Below are positions 1 to 7,536 of a stretch of DNA of 64,000 nucleotides, in pieces. Numbering within the stretch: the first letter of the stretch is position 1; every line of letters starts with the position of its first letter. This DNA comes from a virus: IMG/VR virus record IMGVR_UViG_3300030419_007196, positions 20,292 to 84,291 of that record; one strand, 5' to 3'. The notes beneath the pieces were generated by a model, which saw nothing but the letters and a program-made list of their open reading frames with translations, was not told where the DNA came from and searched no databases. A program made the translations under genes and the position numbers.

Positions 1-12
1 GGTTTTCCACAT
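1..12 (-). CDS. possible 5' end of a gene running off the left edge
   Basis: An ATG read on the minus strand at position 12 is preceded by GAGGA five bases upstream, a reasonable ribosome binding site. Only four codons (M-W-K-T) lie inside the window, so no product can be proposed. The alternative is that bases 1-113 are an untranslated spacer. A GTG-initiated frame is also open here, so the start is uncertain. Confidence 0.2.
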
Positions 13-26
13 GTTTCCTCGTTCTT

Positions 27-50
27 GAGGCACCTTTTACCCCGTGCCTC
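27..50. other. stem-loop in the left-edge spacer
   Basis: GAGGCAC (27-33) pairs with GTGCCTC (44-50), a perfect 7-bp stem with a 10-base loop. On the minus strand it is followed by AAGAACGAGG, not a U-run, so it is not a normal intrinsic terminator. It sits between the 67-residue ORF and the possible start at position 12. It could be an RNA processing or stability element. Function unknown. Confidence 0.35.
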
Positions 51-113
51 CCTGCGGGAACTCGTAGCCACGATAAGTGAAATCACCCCCTTGTTGTGGA
101 TATATTTACGAGA

Positions 114-317
114 TTAGTATAGTTTTTTATGTAATTCAAATTCAACTTCTAAATCACAAATAGAAGCAATCACCCACTCCTGTAAAGTATCAGCCTTTAG
201 TTTAAAAGCCTTGTTTTTTGAGTAAGTATATGCACCCTGAAAAGTACTGTTAATAATAATATCTATTTTTGTTTCACTTGTTTTTACACAAGAAAAGACA
301 ACTTGGTAACGTCTCAT
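114..317 (-). CDS. small hypothetical protein (67 aa)
   Basis: This is a short ORF starting at an ATG eight bases after the endolysin stop, so it is probably co-transcribed with it. It begins M-R-R-Y-Q-V-V-F-S-C and has mixed charge with no signal peptide, membrane segment or known motif. The length and an internal IDIIINS-like strand pattern suggest a small beta-rich domain. I do not recognise the family. Its place after the endolysin fits a late accessory gene, but that is only positional. Confidence 0.5.
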   Translation of the reverse strand: MRRYQVVFSCVKTSETKIDIIINSTFQGAYTYSKNKAFKLKADTLQEWVIASICDLEVEFELHKKLY

Positions 318-324
318 GTAAAAC

Positions 325-1275
325 CTAGAACCAGTTCACCTTCCATTTACAGTTCTTAGCTTCGTCCCAATAAACAAATTTTTCGGCCCTTGCTAAAGAA
401 TATGCTTTCAACAATTCTTCACCAAAAGTAGATTTGCGAGGCTCTAAGCCTTCTTCCCACTGGAAGTGCCACCATTCCGAGCCGCCATAAGCGCCACCTC
501 TAAAAAAACTACGGCGGCCTGAAATTCTTTCAAACCCGTGCTTTTTCGCCAACTCAGTAAAATTAAAAACTCTAGCTGTAACTTCCTTTGTCTTAAGAAT
601 GGTGTATTTTTTACCTTTTGCATTTCTTTTCGTTACAACATAAGAAGATTCAATTGTTCTTTCTGGAACGTCGGGGTTATCTGTTTTGCACCAAATAATC
701 CATTTCCGGCTGTCGCCCTCTCTCTGAACCAAGTAAGGGTCGCGTTCTGGATCTTGCATCCCTGTTGGCAACGCCATGTCAAATGCTCTGCCAACATAGT
801 GCATGGACTTCTTACTTCTTGCTGGGCTTGCTTTGCTGCCCAGCCCTCGTCGTCCACCGGCAGATGTAATGATGCCACCTAACTCGTGAACTTCTTTATA
901 CAAAGCGTTATATGCTTCAGCGGTATCAGAACGCAAGGTCACTCTTGTGAAGCCGCCTCTGTTCGCGAACTTATCAGCGGGGCACTTTACCCATTTAAGT
1001 TTGTTTTCGCTGTCCACCAATTCCTCTTGCGGTGGCTGTAAATCCAAATGAAGTTCCATCATCGGAGAGCCGAGCGCGGCATTTAGCGCCTTTGCTGTTG
1101 ATGGGCCAACGAGTCCATCGGCATAGAGCTTTGATTTCTTTTGAAATGCCTCGACGGCATCCTCAGTCATTTGTCCGTAATGTCCGTCAATTGGCCCGGG
1201 GTGGTAACCCAAATAAGCCAAGCCCTCTTGTAACTTCTTAACCAAGTCGCCCTTGGTGCCTTCTCGTAAAATCAT
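325..1275 (-). CDS. endolysin: peptidoglycan-binding domain plus M15 (VanY-type) peptidase
   Basis: This is a probable lysis enzyme that cuts peptidoglycan cross-links. Residues 1-68 form a PG_binding_1 domain (repeated GD.V..LQ..L pattern, GPIDG..G..T..AV..FQ). Residues about 105-290 match zinc D,D-/L,D-peptidases of family M15: H159 and D166 in SMHYVGRAFD, then catalytic E267 and zinc ligand H270 in SEWWHFQW. All expected ligands are present, so the enzyme should be active. There is no signal peptide, so export needs a holin; a candidate lies about 41 kb upstream at 42094-42288. The start ATG has AAGGGAG upstream and sits just below a late-type promoter motif. Confidence 0.88.
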   Translation of the reverse strand: MILREGTKGDLVKKLQEGLAYLGYHPGPIDGHYGQMTEDAVEAFQKKSKLYADGLVGPSTAKALNAALGSPMMELHLDLQPPQEELVDSENKLKWVKCPADKFANRGGFTRVTLRSDTAEAYNALYKEVHELGGIITSAGGRRGLGSKASPARSKKSMHYVGRAFDMALPTGMQDPERDPYLVQREGDSRKWIIWCKTDNPDVPERTIESSYVVTKRNAKGKKYTILKTKEVTARVFNFTELAKKHGFERISGRRSFFRGGAYGGSEWWHFQWEEGLEPRKSTFGEELLKAYSLARAEKFVYWDEAKNCKWKVNWF

Positions 1276-1286
1276 AATATTTCTCC

Positions 1287-1302
1287 CTTAAAATATATAG
1301 TT
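1287..1302 (-). promoter_or_regulatory. late-promoter-like motif before the endolysin
   Basis: The minus strand reads AACTATATATTTTAAG, 12 bases before the endolysin start. It resembles the AACTATTTATTA element found before capsid, scaffold, neck and sheath genes, with one T-to-A change in the core. It lies in a perfect inverted repeat, CTTAAAA (1287-1293) and TTTTAAG (1301-1307), and overlaps the end of the ribonucleotide reductase gene. A promoter here would let the endolysin be made late although it lies after replication genes. Confidence 0.45.
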
Positions 1303-3159
1303 TTAAGTAATCTCACATGCTCCACCAGCGCAAGCCAATTCACCTTGAAGGTCCGTATTGTCCTCCTCTTCTTGCACTTGTGTTAAGTCAATTTCTTTTA
1401 GTGACTCAACCAATACTTCGTAAGTTTCTTTAGAACAATCCTCAAATGGAGCCTGCTTATAAGTATGGTCTGAATATGGTAAAACACTTAAGCCGTTATA
1501 TTTATCGCGGTTTTCCCACATCCACTCACCAACATCGGACCACTCGGCGTCTTTAATGGTAATTGTAGCTGAAACGTTGTGAGTATTTTGGCCCTTTCTG
1601 TGTCCCGGCCTAACCCATTCACCAGCTACCTTGGACACTCTTTTTAAGAGTTGGAGTGCTGATTCGTGTCTAGTAATAGCACCCTCGGGTGCTTTTTGAG
1701 GGATGCTAATAACAGCAGTATCGTGTGGTCTAAAATATTCATCTTCAATTAAATCTGTATGGTTCAAATAAAGATGCCAGTAGATTGCCTCGTTTTTACC
1801 CACTCTAATTCTTCGAATGTAATAATCATTATGCCACGCATGAATTCCCGAACTAGTTCCAAGGGTCAGGCTTGTTGTGCCGGCCGGCTTAACAGTTGTA
1901 CAGCGTGCGGCCGGTCTAATATCTAAAATCTTGGCAACTCTTTCATTTTCTTCTTTAACAACTTTGGCAGCTTGCGTCATATCAAGATTTAATACTTTGC
2001 CAGACGCAATTCCCGTCATAGAAACGCCGATTAACGCGTCCTTTTCAGTAGTTCGACGCCATACATCTCTAAGGTAATGAAAGTCCGTGTAACCAGCCTG
2101 TAGGGTGCCTAGAAATGATGCTGTTTTAACTCTCTTGTCCAACTCTTCTTGGGTCTCTACATCACTTACATTAACTTCTGTAAGATTACAAAATTGATAA
2201 GGTCTCAAAGCAATTTCACAACATGGGTTTGTTCCCCAATCTTTATCATTTGAGAAGTAAAAGCCGGGTTCTCCAGCCCCAGAAGCTTTTACACGCTCCC
2301 AGAGGGACTCAAAAACCTCCTTTGTGATTCTGTGGCGTAATAATACGACAGAATTGTTGGCACGTCCTCGCTGCGGATTCTTTTCCCACCAATTACCAGT
2401 CTTGGCAGAAAGCATCTCATCGTCGTCAGCAGAGAAGAGACTGATAAGCGCAGCACGGCGTATGCCGCCAGCGAGAACAGCATCAGCAATGTGACACACG
2501 ATGTCATGAACCTCAATAGCTTGGAGCTTGTCTCCATCATTCTTCTCATCTAAAATACCTCTAACCTTAAGCAGGCACTCTTTTAGTGGCTGCGGCCCGG
2601 GCGCTTTACCACCCGAAGTAATTAGTCTCGCACCCTTGGGACGGATGTCACTAAAGTCAAATCTTATGGTCGATCCACCAAAAAAATAGCTTCTCACTAG
2701 TGCTTTTACCGCATCTGCCCAACCTTCGATGCTATCGCCAATCAAAAATCTGCGGGATCGCTTAGGATTTGGCCTTCTAATTTCCGGTAGTTTATCAACG
2801 TGGTGCTGCTGAACGCTATACCCAACGCCCGTTCCACCGAGCAACAAGAACATAATCTCACTAAACACTCGCCAATCATCGATGGGGGCATAGGCGCAAT
2901 TATAAATGCGGTTAGGAGCAACTTCAATTGGCTTGCCTCCAAACTGCATGGAGCGCATAGAAGGCAAAACTTTTTTATTGTGGACTAGTTTATAAGCCTC
3001 TGTGATTTCATCTTTTAAGTCTGGATATGTTTTCCAGTGCATTCGCTTGTTTCTATTAACCAATTCTCGCCACGTCTCTCTACGCTTCTTCTTTGGCAGG
3101 TAGCGTGCGTACTTCATATGTACGGTGATATCAGACAAAATTTCAGTTGCTATTTTCAT
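1303..3159 (-). CDS. nrdJ: adenosylcobalamin-dependent (class II) ribonucleoside-triphosphate reductase
   Basis: Reduces ribonucleotides to deoxyribonucleotides for phage DNA synthesis, using a vitamin B12 radical. It is the monomeric Lactobacillus RTPR type (618 aa; the L. leichmannii enzyme is about 740). Key residues are visible: redox cysteines C88 (in IYNCAY) and C324 (in QFCNLTEVN), the thiyl-radical cysteine C313 and E315 in NPCCEIAL, the spacing C313 to C324 matching C408/C419 of RTPR, and the C-terminal shuttle pair C610/C615 in ACAGGACEIT. No small subunit is needed or seen. It is the last gene of the replication block, 10 bases after the helicase. Dependence on host or environmental B12 follows from the family. 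Confidence 0.92.
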   Translation of the reverse strand: MKIATEILSDITVHMKYARYLPKKKRRETWRELVNRNKRMHWKTYPDLKDEITEAYKLVHNKKVLPSMRSMQFGGKPIEVAPNRIYNCAYAPIDDWRVFSEIMFLLLGGTGVGYSVQQHHVDKLPEIRRPNPKRSRRFLIGDSIEGWADAVKALVRSYFFGGSTIRFDFSDIRPKGARLITSGGKAPGPQPLKECLLKVRGILDEKNDGDKLQAIEVHDIVCHIADAVLAGGIRRAALISLFSADDDEMLSAKTGNWWEKNPQRGRANNSVVLLRHRITKEVFESLWERVKASGAGEPGFYFSNDKDWGTNPCCEIALRPYQFCNLTEVNVSDVETQEELDKRVKTASFLGTLQAGYTDFHYLRDVWRRTTEKDALIGVSMTGIASGKVLNLDMTQAAKVVKEENERVAKILDIRPAARCTTVKPAGTTSLTLGTSSGIHAWHNDYYIRRIRVGKNEAIYWHLYLNHTDLIEDEYFRPHDTAVISIPQKAPEGAITRHESALQLLKRVSKVAGEWVRPGHRKGQNTHNVSATITIKDAEWSDVGEWMWENRDKYNGLSVLPYSDHTYKQAPFEDCSKETYEVLVESLKEIDLTQVQEEEDNTDLQGELACAGGACEIT

Positions 3160-3169
3160 TTATTTTCTC

Positions 3170-4537
3170 CTATTTTTTTCCCATTAGTTTGTCGTATTTT
3201 TCTCTCAATAACTCTTTTTGATTCTTTGCAGGATTTTTCTTACCATTTATTTCTGACATGGTTGATTTTTTATGAACGTTAATATACACCTTGCTTGTAT
3301 CCATATCAATTGGGTATACTAAGCCATCCGGTCCAAAACGATTTTTTGCGACAAAAAAGCGTCCGGAGTTTTCGTTTTTATCATCAGCAGTCCTAGAAAG
3401 AGTAAAAATAAAATCTGCCACAAAACACTTAGAAAACGCCTCTGATATGCTTTCAGCAGACACTAGTTCTGCGTTGTAGCCAGTTCTATTTGTCTGACTG
3501 CAGGTCCAGATTGGGCATTCAAATTCTTTTGCAATTCCGCGAAGATCCTCATAAATAGATTCCAAATCATGTCTTTTTTCAGAATAACTCTTTTTTGGTT
3601 TTAATAAATCTGCGTAATCAATTAAGATTAGATTTACATCAATTCCTCGTGTTCTTAGTTTGTCCAAGTGAGACCTGATGGTCATAGCAGAGGCAGATTT
3701 AGTTGGATATTCTTTAACTATCAAAGAACCTTCAATATCTTTTACCGTCTCTAAGATTTTTTCTTTATTGTCATTTAAAAACGACAACGGTACCCCTGTA
3801 ATGCAGCTATCATACCGTCTTGCAATAACTGTATCTCCCAACTCTAAAGTATAGTGCGCGACGGTAAGGCCGTTTTTAACAGCCTGAGCACCCAAGTGCA
3901 CAAGGACATGGCTTTTTCCGGCACCAGTTGCGGCAATTGCGACACCGAGTTCACCTTTGCCTAATCCGCCTTGAGTGATCATATCAAACTCATTCCAGCC
4001 AGTTGATACAGGATCACGGGCTTTTAATAAAAAGCGTTGCTCAAAGTCCTTTAAATAATCATAGCCAAAATCATTACTAGCACCCAGTTTAAGCGCTGTG
4101 TTGATAACGTCTGCAATCTCATCAAAAGAAGAACTCTGCAGCAAGTCCACAGACTTTATAATCGCAGCCTTAAGCTTTTGTTTTCTACAAAAATCAAGAG
4201 AGGCATCTTTAATAAAGTCGACTCCTTCAACATCTTGGCTTGAGTGAATTCTAATGAGGAAGTCCTTCATTTGCTTGAAGATAACTTCGTCGTGCTTTTC
4301 TTCTTCGGATAACAAAACGGAGGCCATGGTGTTTAGTGATGGGTGAACTCGATAGTTTCCCTTGTAATCATAAAGAATTTCCATAAAACTTTGCAAGTAG
4401 CTTACATCAAAAAATGACATATCTAACACCTCGCCAATCCGATCTGCAAAAACCCTATCAACAAAAATAAGTTTCGCTAGGCTCTCCTGAAACTTAACTC
4501 CAAATTTAGAAAAACTAGCTACGTCGTCTTGATACAT
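3170..4537 (-). CDS. replicative DNA helicase, DnaB/T4 gp41 type
   Basis: This is a hexameric 5'-3' helicase that would unwind the fork ahead of the polymerase. The N-terminal 165 residues are a helical primase-interaction-type region. The RecA-fold core has Walker A ATGAGKS (about 203-209), Walker B LILIDYADLL (D307) and a sensor stretch WTCSQTNR (345-351). At 455 aa it is the size of T4 gp41 (475). It starts one base after the 5'-3' exonuclease stop, so translation is probably coupled. The partner primase is encoded far away at 45441-46484, inside the late region. Confidence 0.9.
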   Translation of the reverse strand: MYQDDVASFSKFGVKFQESLAKLIFVDRVFADRIGEVLDMSFFDVSYLQSFMEILYDYKGNYRVHPSLNTMASVLLSEEEKHDEVIFKQMKDFLIRIHSSQDVEGVDFIKDASLDFCRKQKLKAAIIKSVDLLQSSSFDEIADVINTALKLGASNDFGYDYLKDFEQRFLLKARDPVSTGWNEFDMITQGGLGKGELGVAIAATGAGKSHVLVHLGAQAVKNGLTVAHYTLELGDTVIARRYDSCITGVPLSFLNDNKEKILETVKDIEGSLIVKEYPTKSASAMTIRSHLDKLRTRGIDVNLILIDYADLLKPKKSYSEKRHDLESIYEDLRGIAKEFECPIWTCSQTNRTGYNAELVSAESISEAFSKCFVADFIFTLSRTADDKNENSGRFFVAKNRFGPDGLVYPIDMDTSKVYINVHKKSTMSEINGKKNPAKNQKELLREKYDKLMGKK

Positions 4538-4538
4538 T

Positions 4539-5486
4539 TTAACCTCTATTAATTTTGTTCATATGGGCGAACAAAGTGTCCCAATTTAATTCTGCAAAAC
4601 CATCTTCTAACATCATTTTTCTAATCTCTGTTTTGCTAAACTCTTTTGGATAATTTTTAATATTGTTTTTAATAATACTTGCTGTTTGAGTTGAAATGGA
4701 TGGTGTATATAGTTGCATAATTTTATAATTTTTTCCAATCAAATTTTCATTTTCAATAATGTCATTGTGGATTTTTAATTTGCTTTCAGCATTATCACAC
4801 ACTTCTCTCAAATACGCAAGGGTATAGTCTCTGTCTTCTGACAAAAAACTGAATCTTTTTGCTAACGTCTTAAGACCCGCCCCTTTAATTCCGTCCAAGT
4901 TATCTGATCGATCTCCGCAGATAGCTCTTGCAAGTGCAAAGTTTCTTGGATGAATTCCAAATTTTTCAACAATATTTTTCTTGTTTAAAACTTCCTTCTG
5001 TACTGGACGGTACAAGACGGTTGTATCATCTAATAGCTGAAAGAAGTCTTTATCGCTAGAAACGATTACCTTGTGTTCGCCTTTGTGAAAGTTACACAAG
5101 GCAGCAATAACATCATCAGCCTCCGTGTAATCAACCATAATCTGACTAATCGGCATATTATTGAAATACTCTGCCAGTCGAAGTTGTTGCCAAATCTTAT
5201 TTTTCAACTCTTCTTCTTCTGAAAGAACTCTAACGTTCCTGTTCAGACGAATTGGCTTTCGACCCTCTTTATAATTGCTATTAGTTTTTCTCCTTTTGGA
5301 AGAGCCTTCTCTCCCATCCCAGCAAATATAAACCTTGCTTGGCTTAATTTCTCTGCATAATTTTTGTAGAATTTTCAGACTGCCCTTGATACCGCCAATT
5401 GGCTGGCCATTAGAAGACAAAGAAGGGTCTACAATATAAGCCCTATAATACATGTTTAACATGTCAACGATCATTATTCGATCCAT
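4539..5486 (-). CDS. 5'-3' exonuclease / RNase H (FEN family)
   Basis: This is a flap-endonuclease-family nuclease that would remove RNA primers and flaps, as T4 RNase H does. The N-terminus carries the PIN/FEN signature: D7 in IMIVDMLN, VYICWDGREGSSKRR with an acidic site, DYTEADDVIAAL with the clustered acidic residues, and SSDKDFFQLL. A helix-hairpin-helix-like segment follows (GDRSDNLDGIKGAGLKTLAKRF). It supplies the 5'-exonuclease activity missing from the short family A polymerase at 8328-9482. The start ATG has GGAGG ten bases upstream, inside an inverted repeat that may control it. Confidence 0.88.
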   Translation of the reverse strand: MDRIMIVDMLNMYYRAYIVDPSLSSNGQPIGGIKGSLKILQKLCREIKPSKVYICWDGREGSSKRRKTNSNYKEGRKPIRLNRNVRVLSEEEELKNKIWQQLRLAEYFNNMPISQIMVDYTEADDVIAALCNFHKGEHKVIVSSDKDFFQLLDDTTVLYRPVQKEVLNKKNIVEKFGIHPRNFALARAICGDRSDNLDGIKGAGLKTLAKRFSFLSEDRDYTLAYLREVCDNAESKLKIHNDIIENENLIGKNYKIMQLYTPSISTQTASIIKNNIKNYPKEFSKTEIRKMMLEDGFAELNWDTLFAHMNKINRG

Positions 5487-5492
5487 AAAAGA

Positions 5493-5528
5493 AAACCTCC
5501 AGTAGAATATACATTCTACCAGAGGTTT
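5493..5528. promoter_or_regulatory. inverted repeat over promoter and ribosome site (operator or attenuator)
   Basis: Arms AAACCTCCAGTAGAAT (5493-5508) and ATTCTACCAGAGGTTT (5513-5528) are complementary except at two central positions, with a 4-base spacer. On the minus strand one arm contains the -10 box TAGAAT. The other contains the GGAGG ribosome site of the exonuclease gene and is followed by TTTTCTTTT. It could be a repressor-binding dyad, a stem that hides the ribosome site in read-through mRNA, or a second weak terminator. Confidence 0.6.
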
Positions 5529-5541
5529 AAAAAGAAGTCAA
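5513..5541 (-). promoter_or_regulatory. sigma70-like promoter for exonuclease-helicase-RNR
   Basis: Read on the minus strand: -35 TTGACT (5536-5541), a 17-base spacer, then -10 TAGAAT (5513-5518). Spacing and both hexamers fit host sigma70. The -35 lies in the terminator stem of uvsX and the -10 lies in the inverted repeat at 5493-5528. Initiation would fall near 5505, about 20 bases before the exonuclease start. Confidence 0.65.
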
Positions 5542-5565
5542 GCTTGGCTACCTACCTTGGCTTCT
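5533..5565 (-). terminator. intrinsic terminator after uvsX
   Basis: AGAAGCCAAG pairs with CTTGACTTCT (one mismatch on the minus strand, a G-U wobble on the plus strand) around a 13-base loop, followed on the minus strand by TTTTTAAA. It lies 18 bases past the uvsX stop. A T-rich stretch on the other side (5571-5576) could make it bidirectional. Confidence 0.65.
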
Positions 5566-5582
5566 ATAGTCTTTTTTAGATT

Positions 5583-6689
5583 TTAATTTTTATCTTCCTT
5601 GTCGCCATAAAAATCGTCTGCCGTTCCAAGCCTCTTATCAAATTTCATTACAACTTCATGCTCCAGCAGTTCTATTACTCTATTATAAAATTTCTCATTT
5701 TCTAATTTATTGAGCCAGTCTTTTGTCTGAAACTTCTCCACTTTGCCGTCATCATACTTTAAAGTGAACCAAGCACCCGCATTAGTTAGGTGTTCTGATG
5801 ATTTGATCGCTTCAAACCAACTTTCTTTATCCATAATCTTCACTTCATCACCGCCCCAGACAATTTTGAAATTACACTCGCGGCCCTGAGTTCCGAAGCG
5901 ACTCTTTTCAATTTTTGCCTTCACTTCAGTTCCAATACGAAACCCCTTATCATCATAGATAAAACTCTTCTTTCCTTTCCTCGCTGTGAGCCACACACGC
6001 AGAGAATACGAGTAAGCTAGGGCCTTACCCCCCGGCGTGAAATACGGCGTTGTAAGGGCCTCTGCTGGCCGTCTAGTGATGTTTGTTTTCAACTGGTTAA
6101 GAATCAATAATGTTGATTTAGTGTTGGCGATCGGCTGAATCAGCTTAGATAAGCCCTTAGAAAGGATACGAGGCTTTACTGCCATCGTTGATAAGGGATT
6201 AAAGTCTGATTCAATATCACTAATAGATGGTGTTAAAGCCATCGAATCCCAGATAAAAAGCATCTGGCTATCATTATTTGCCAACAAACTCTCAATAGTT
6301 TCCAACACAAATTCCACCGAACTTGCCTGAACATAAAGAAGCTTCTCTACATCGCAACCAGCATTAGCTAAAAATTCTGGGTCGATAGCACTTTCTGAAT
6401 CAAAATAGATTACATCAATCCCGATCTTCTGAGCGTTGCCTGCGATTTGTGCTGCCATGTAAGATTTGCCAGTTGCTTCCAAACCAGCGATCTCACTAAC
6501 CTTGCCAACAGGAATGCCGCCCCAATCGCCTCTTTTGATAATGCCATCAAGCCATTTGCACCCAGTTGGGATAAACTGATTGACCTCAGTTGGGTTATCA
6601 TCCGAAAGTGAAAAAGCAACATTCGTGCCGGCTTTTTTATTAATCAATTTTTTCATATCGGCAATTGATAACCGACCTGTTTTTGCCAT
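5583..6689 (-). CDS. uvsX: UvsX-like RecA-family recombinase
   Basis: This is a strand-exchange protein for recombination-dependent replication and repair. Walker A is GLEATGKS (69-76), followed by DVIYFDSESAIDPEF with the catalytic acidic residue. Walker B is MLFIWDSMAL and the sensor stretch is TLLILNQLKTN. At 368 aa it is close to T4 UvsX (391). The N-terminus (LSIADMKKLINKKAGTNVAF) looks like the UvsX helical cap. It follows the ssDNA-binding protein gene after a strong terminator and ends before another, so its level probably depends on read-through. Confidence 0.92.
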   Translation of the reverse strand: MAKTGRLSIADMKKLINKKAGTNVAFSLSDDNPTEVNQFIPTGCKWLDGIIKRGDWGGIPVGKVSEIAGLEATGKSYMAAQIAGNAQKIGIDVIYFDSESAIDPEFLANAGCDVEKLLYVQASSVEFVLETIESLLANNDSQMLFIWDSMALTPSISDIESDFNPLSTMAVKPRILSKGLSKLIQPIANTKSTLLILNQLKTNITRRPAEALTTPYFTPGGKALAYSYSLRVWLTARKGKKSFIYDDKGFRIGTEVKAKIEKSRFGTQGRECNFKIVWGGDEVKIMDKESWFEAIKSSEHLTNAGAWFTLKYDDGKVEKFQTKDWLNKLENEKFYNRVIELLEHEVVMKFDKRLGTADDFYGDKEDKN

Positions 6690-6708
6690 AAATTACTCCA
6701 AATAAATT

Positions 6709-6730
6709 GCGGGGGGCCGAAGCCCCCCGC
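6709..6730 (-). terminator. strong UUCG-loop terminator between ssb and uvsX
   Basis: A perfect 9-bp GC stem, GCGGGGGGC and GCCCCCCGC, closes a UUCG tetraloop on the minus strand and is followed by AATTTATTT. It lies 11 bases past the ssDNA-binding protein stop. The U-run is weak, so it may act as a partial terminator or as a 3' stabiliser giving more ssb than uvsX mRNA. Confidence 0.8.
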
Positions 6731-6741
6731 ACAAACTTCAA

Positions 6742-7488
6742 CTAGCTAGCAAGAAGCTCCTTGAAAGAATCTCCAATCTCATCGGAGGAGTTGGCTTTAT
6801 TGTAGGAATTAACTTCGCCATGCTCCTCTTCAGAGGTTCCGTTACGATATTTTTCAAAAATATCTGCAACCTCTTCAGTTGTTTTTGTTGAAAAGAGATT
6901 CTTGTACGGGATCTCTGTTGAGACAAACTCGTTTGCCTTAGAAGAATCCTTGTGAAGGACACTTGCGCGGCGTCGAGGTTGCACATCCGTTGAAGGGAAC
7001 ATTTGACCCGCCTTCTTTCCGTACTCGATAACCAAGTCAGTACCAGTTTCAGGGTCGGTAATATCGCCGTAATCTGGGTTGAGGACAAGATTTAGAAGAC
7101 GCTCATAGACAGTCTTGCTGTATCCCCACAGGCGAACACCTTCGCCCTCCTCACTACGGACAACGACAGGTGAAAAGAAGCGCTGCTTGGCACGAAGTTG
7201 GTTGGCAAGCTTGCGGTCTTCCTCATCTCTGGTGTTGTAAAGCTTTGAAGTAAATTCACAGACAGGACAATCGTCTCCATGATTCTTCTTTGGGCACAAA
7301 AAACCCGGTTCGTCACCTACGTTGTAGTGAAACCAAAATTCACGGAAGGGGTCTCCATCTGGATCTGGGACGATGCGTAGAGTTTGCTCTCCGTCCTGCG
7401 GTTTCCAGAAAAACTTTTTGTTAGAACCGTTCTCACGGCTGTTCAAAGCACTATACTTCTGCTTCATTTTATCAAAATTAATAGCCAT
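6742..7488 (-). CDS. single-stranded DNA-binding protein, T4 gp32 type
   Basis: Coats single-stranded DNA during replication and recombination and would partner with UvsX. The N-terminal basic stretch (MKQKYSALNSREN) corresponds to the cooperativity region. An OB-type core carries a gp32-like zinc site H54, C65, C74, C77 in FHYN...LCPKKNHGDDCPVC, with spacing close to T4's H64-C77-C87-C90. The C-terminus is acidic (TSEEEHGEVN...SSDEIGDSF), as needed for protein contacts. Length is 248 aa against 301 in T4. It has its own sigma70-like promoter and an AAAAGGAG ribosome site. Confidence 0.88.
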   Translation of the reverse strand: MAINFDKMKQKYSALNSRENGSNKKFFWKPQDGEQTLRIVPDPDGDPFREFWFHYNVGDEPGFLCPKKNHGDDCPVCEFTSKLYNTRDEEDRKLANQLRAKQRFFSPVVVRSEEGEGVRLWGYSKTVYERLLNLVLNPDYGDITDPETGTDLVIEYGKKAGQMFPSTDVQPRRRASVLHKDSSKANEFVSTEIPYKNLFSTKTTEEVADIFEKYRNGTSEEEHGEVNSYNKANSSDEIGDSFKELLAS

Positions 7489-7536
7489 TTATTTTCTCCT
7501 TTTAAGTTATGGAATGAGTTGATATTTCACATTCCG

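Noticed and set aside
538-882. Plus-strand open frames, such as the 114-residue one here and many similar ones
   Set aside because: They lie opposite well-supported minus-strand genes with recognised domains, lack ribosome sites and show no protein-family features.
2289-2549. Minus-strand alternative frames inside the RNR, capsid, SbcCD and uvsX genes
   Set aside because: They overlap full-length conserved genes and are shadow frames.
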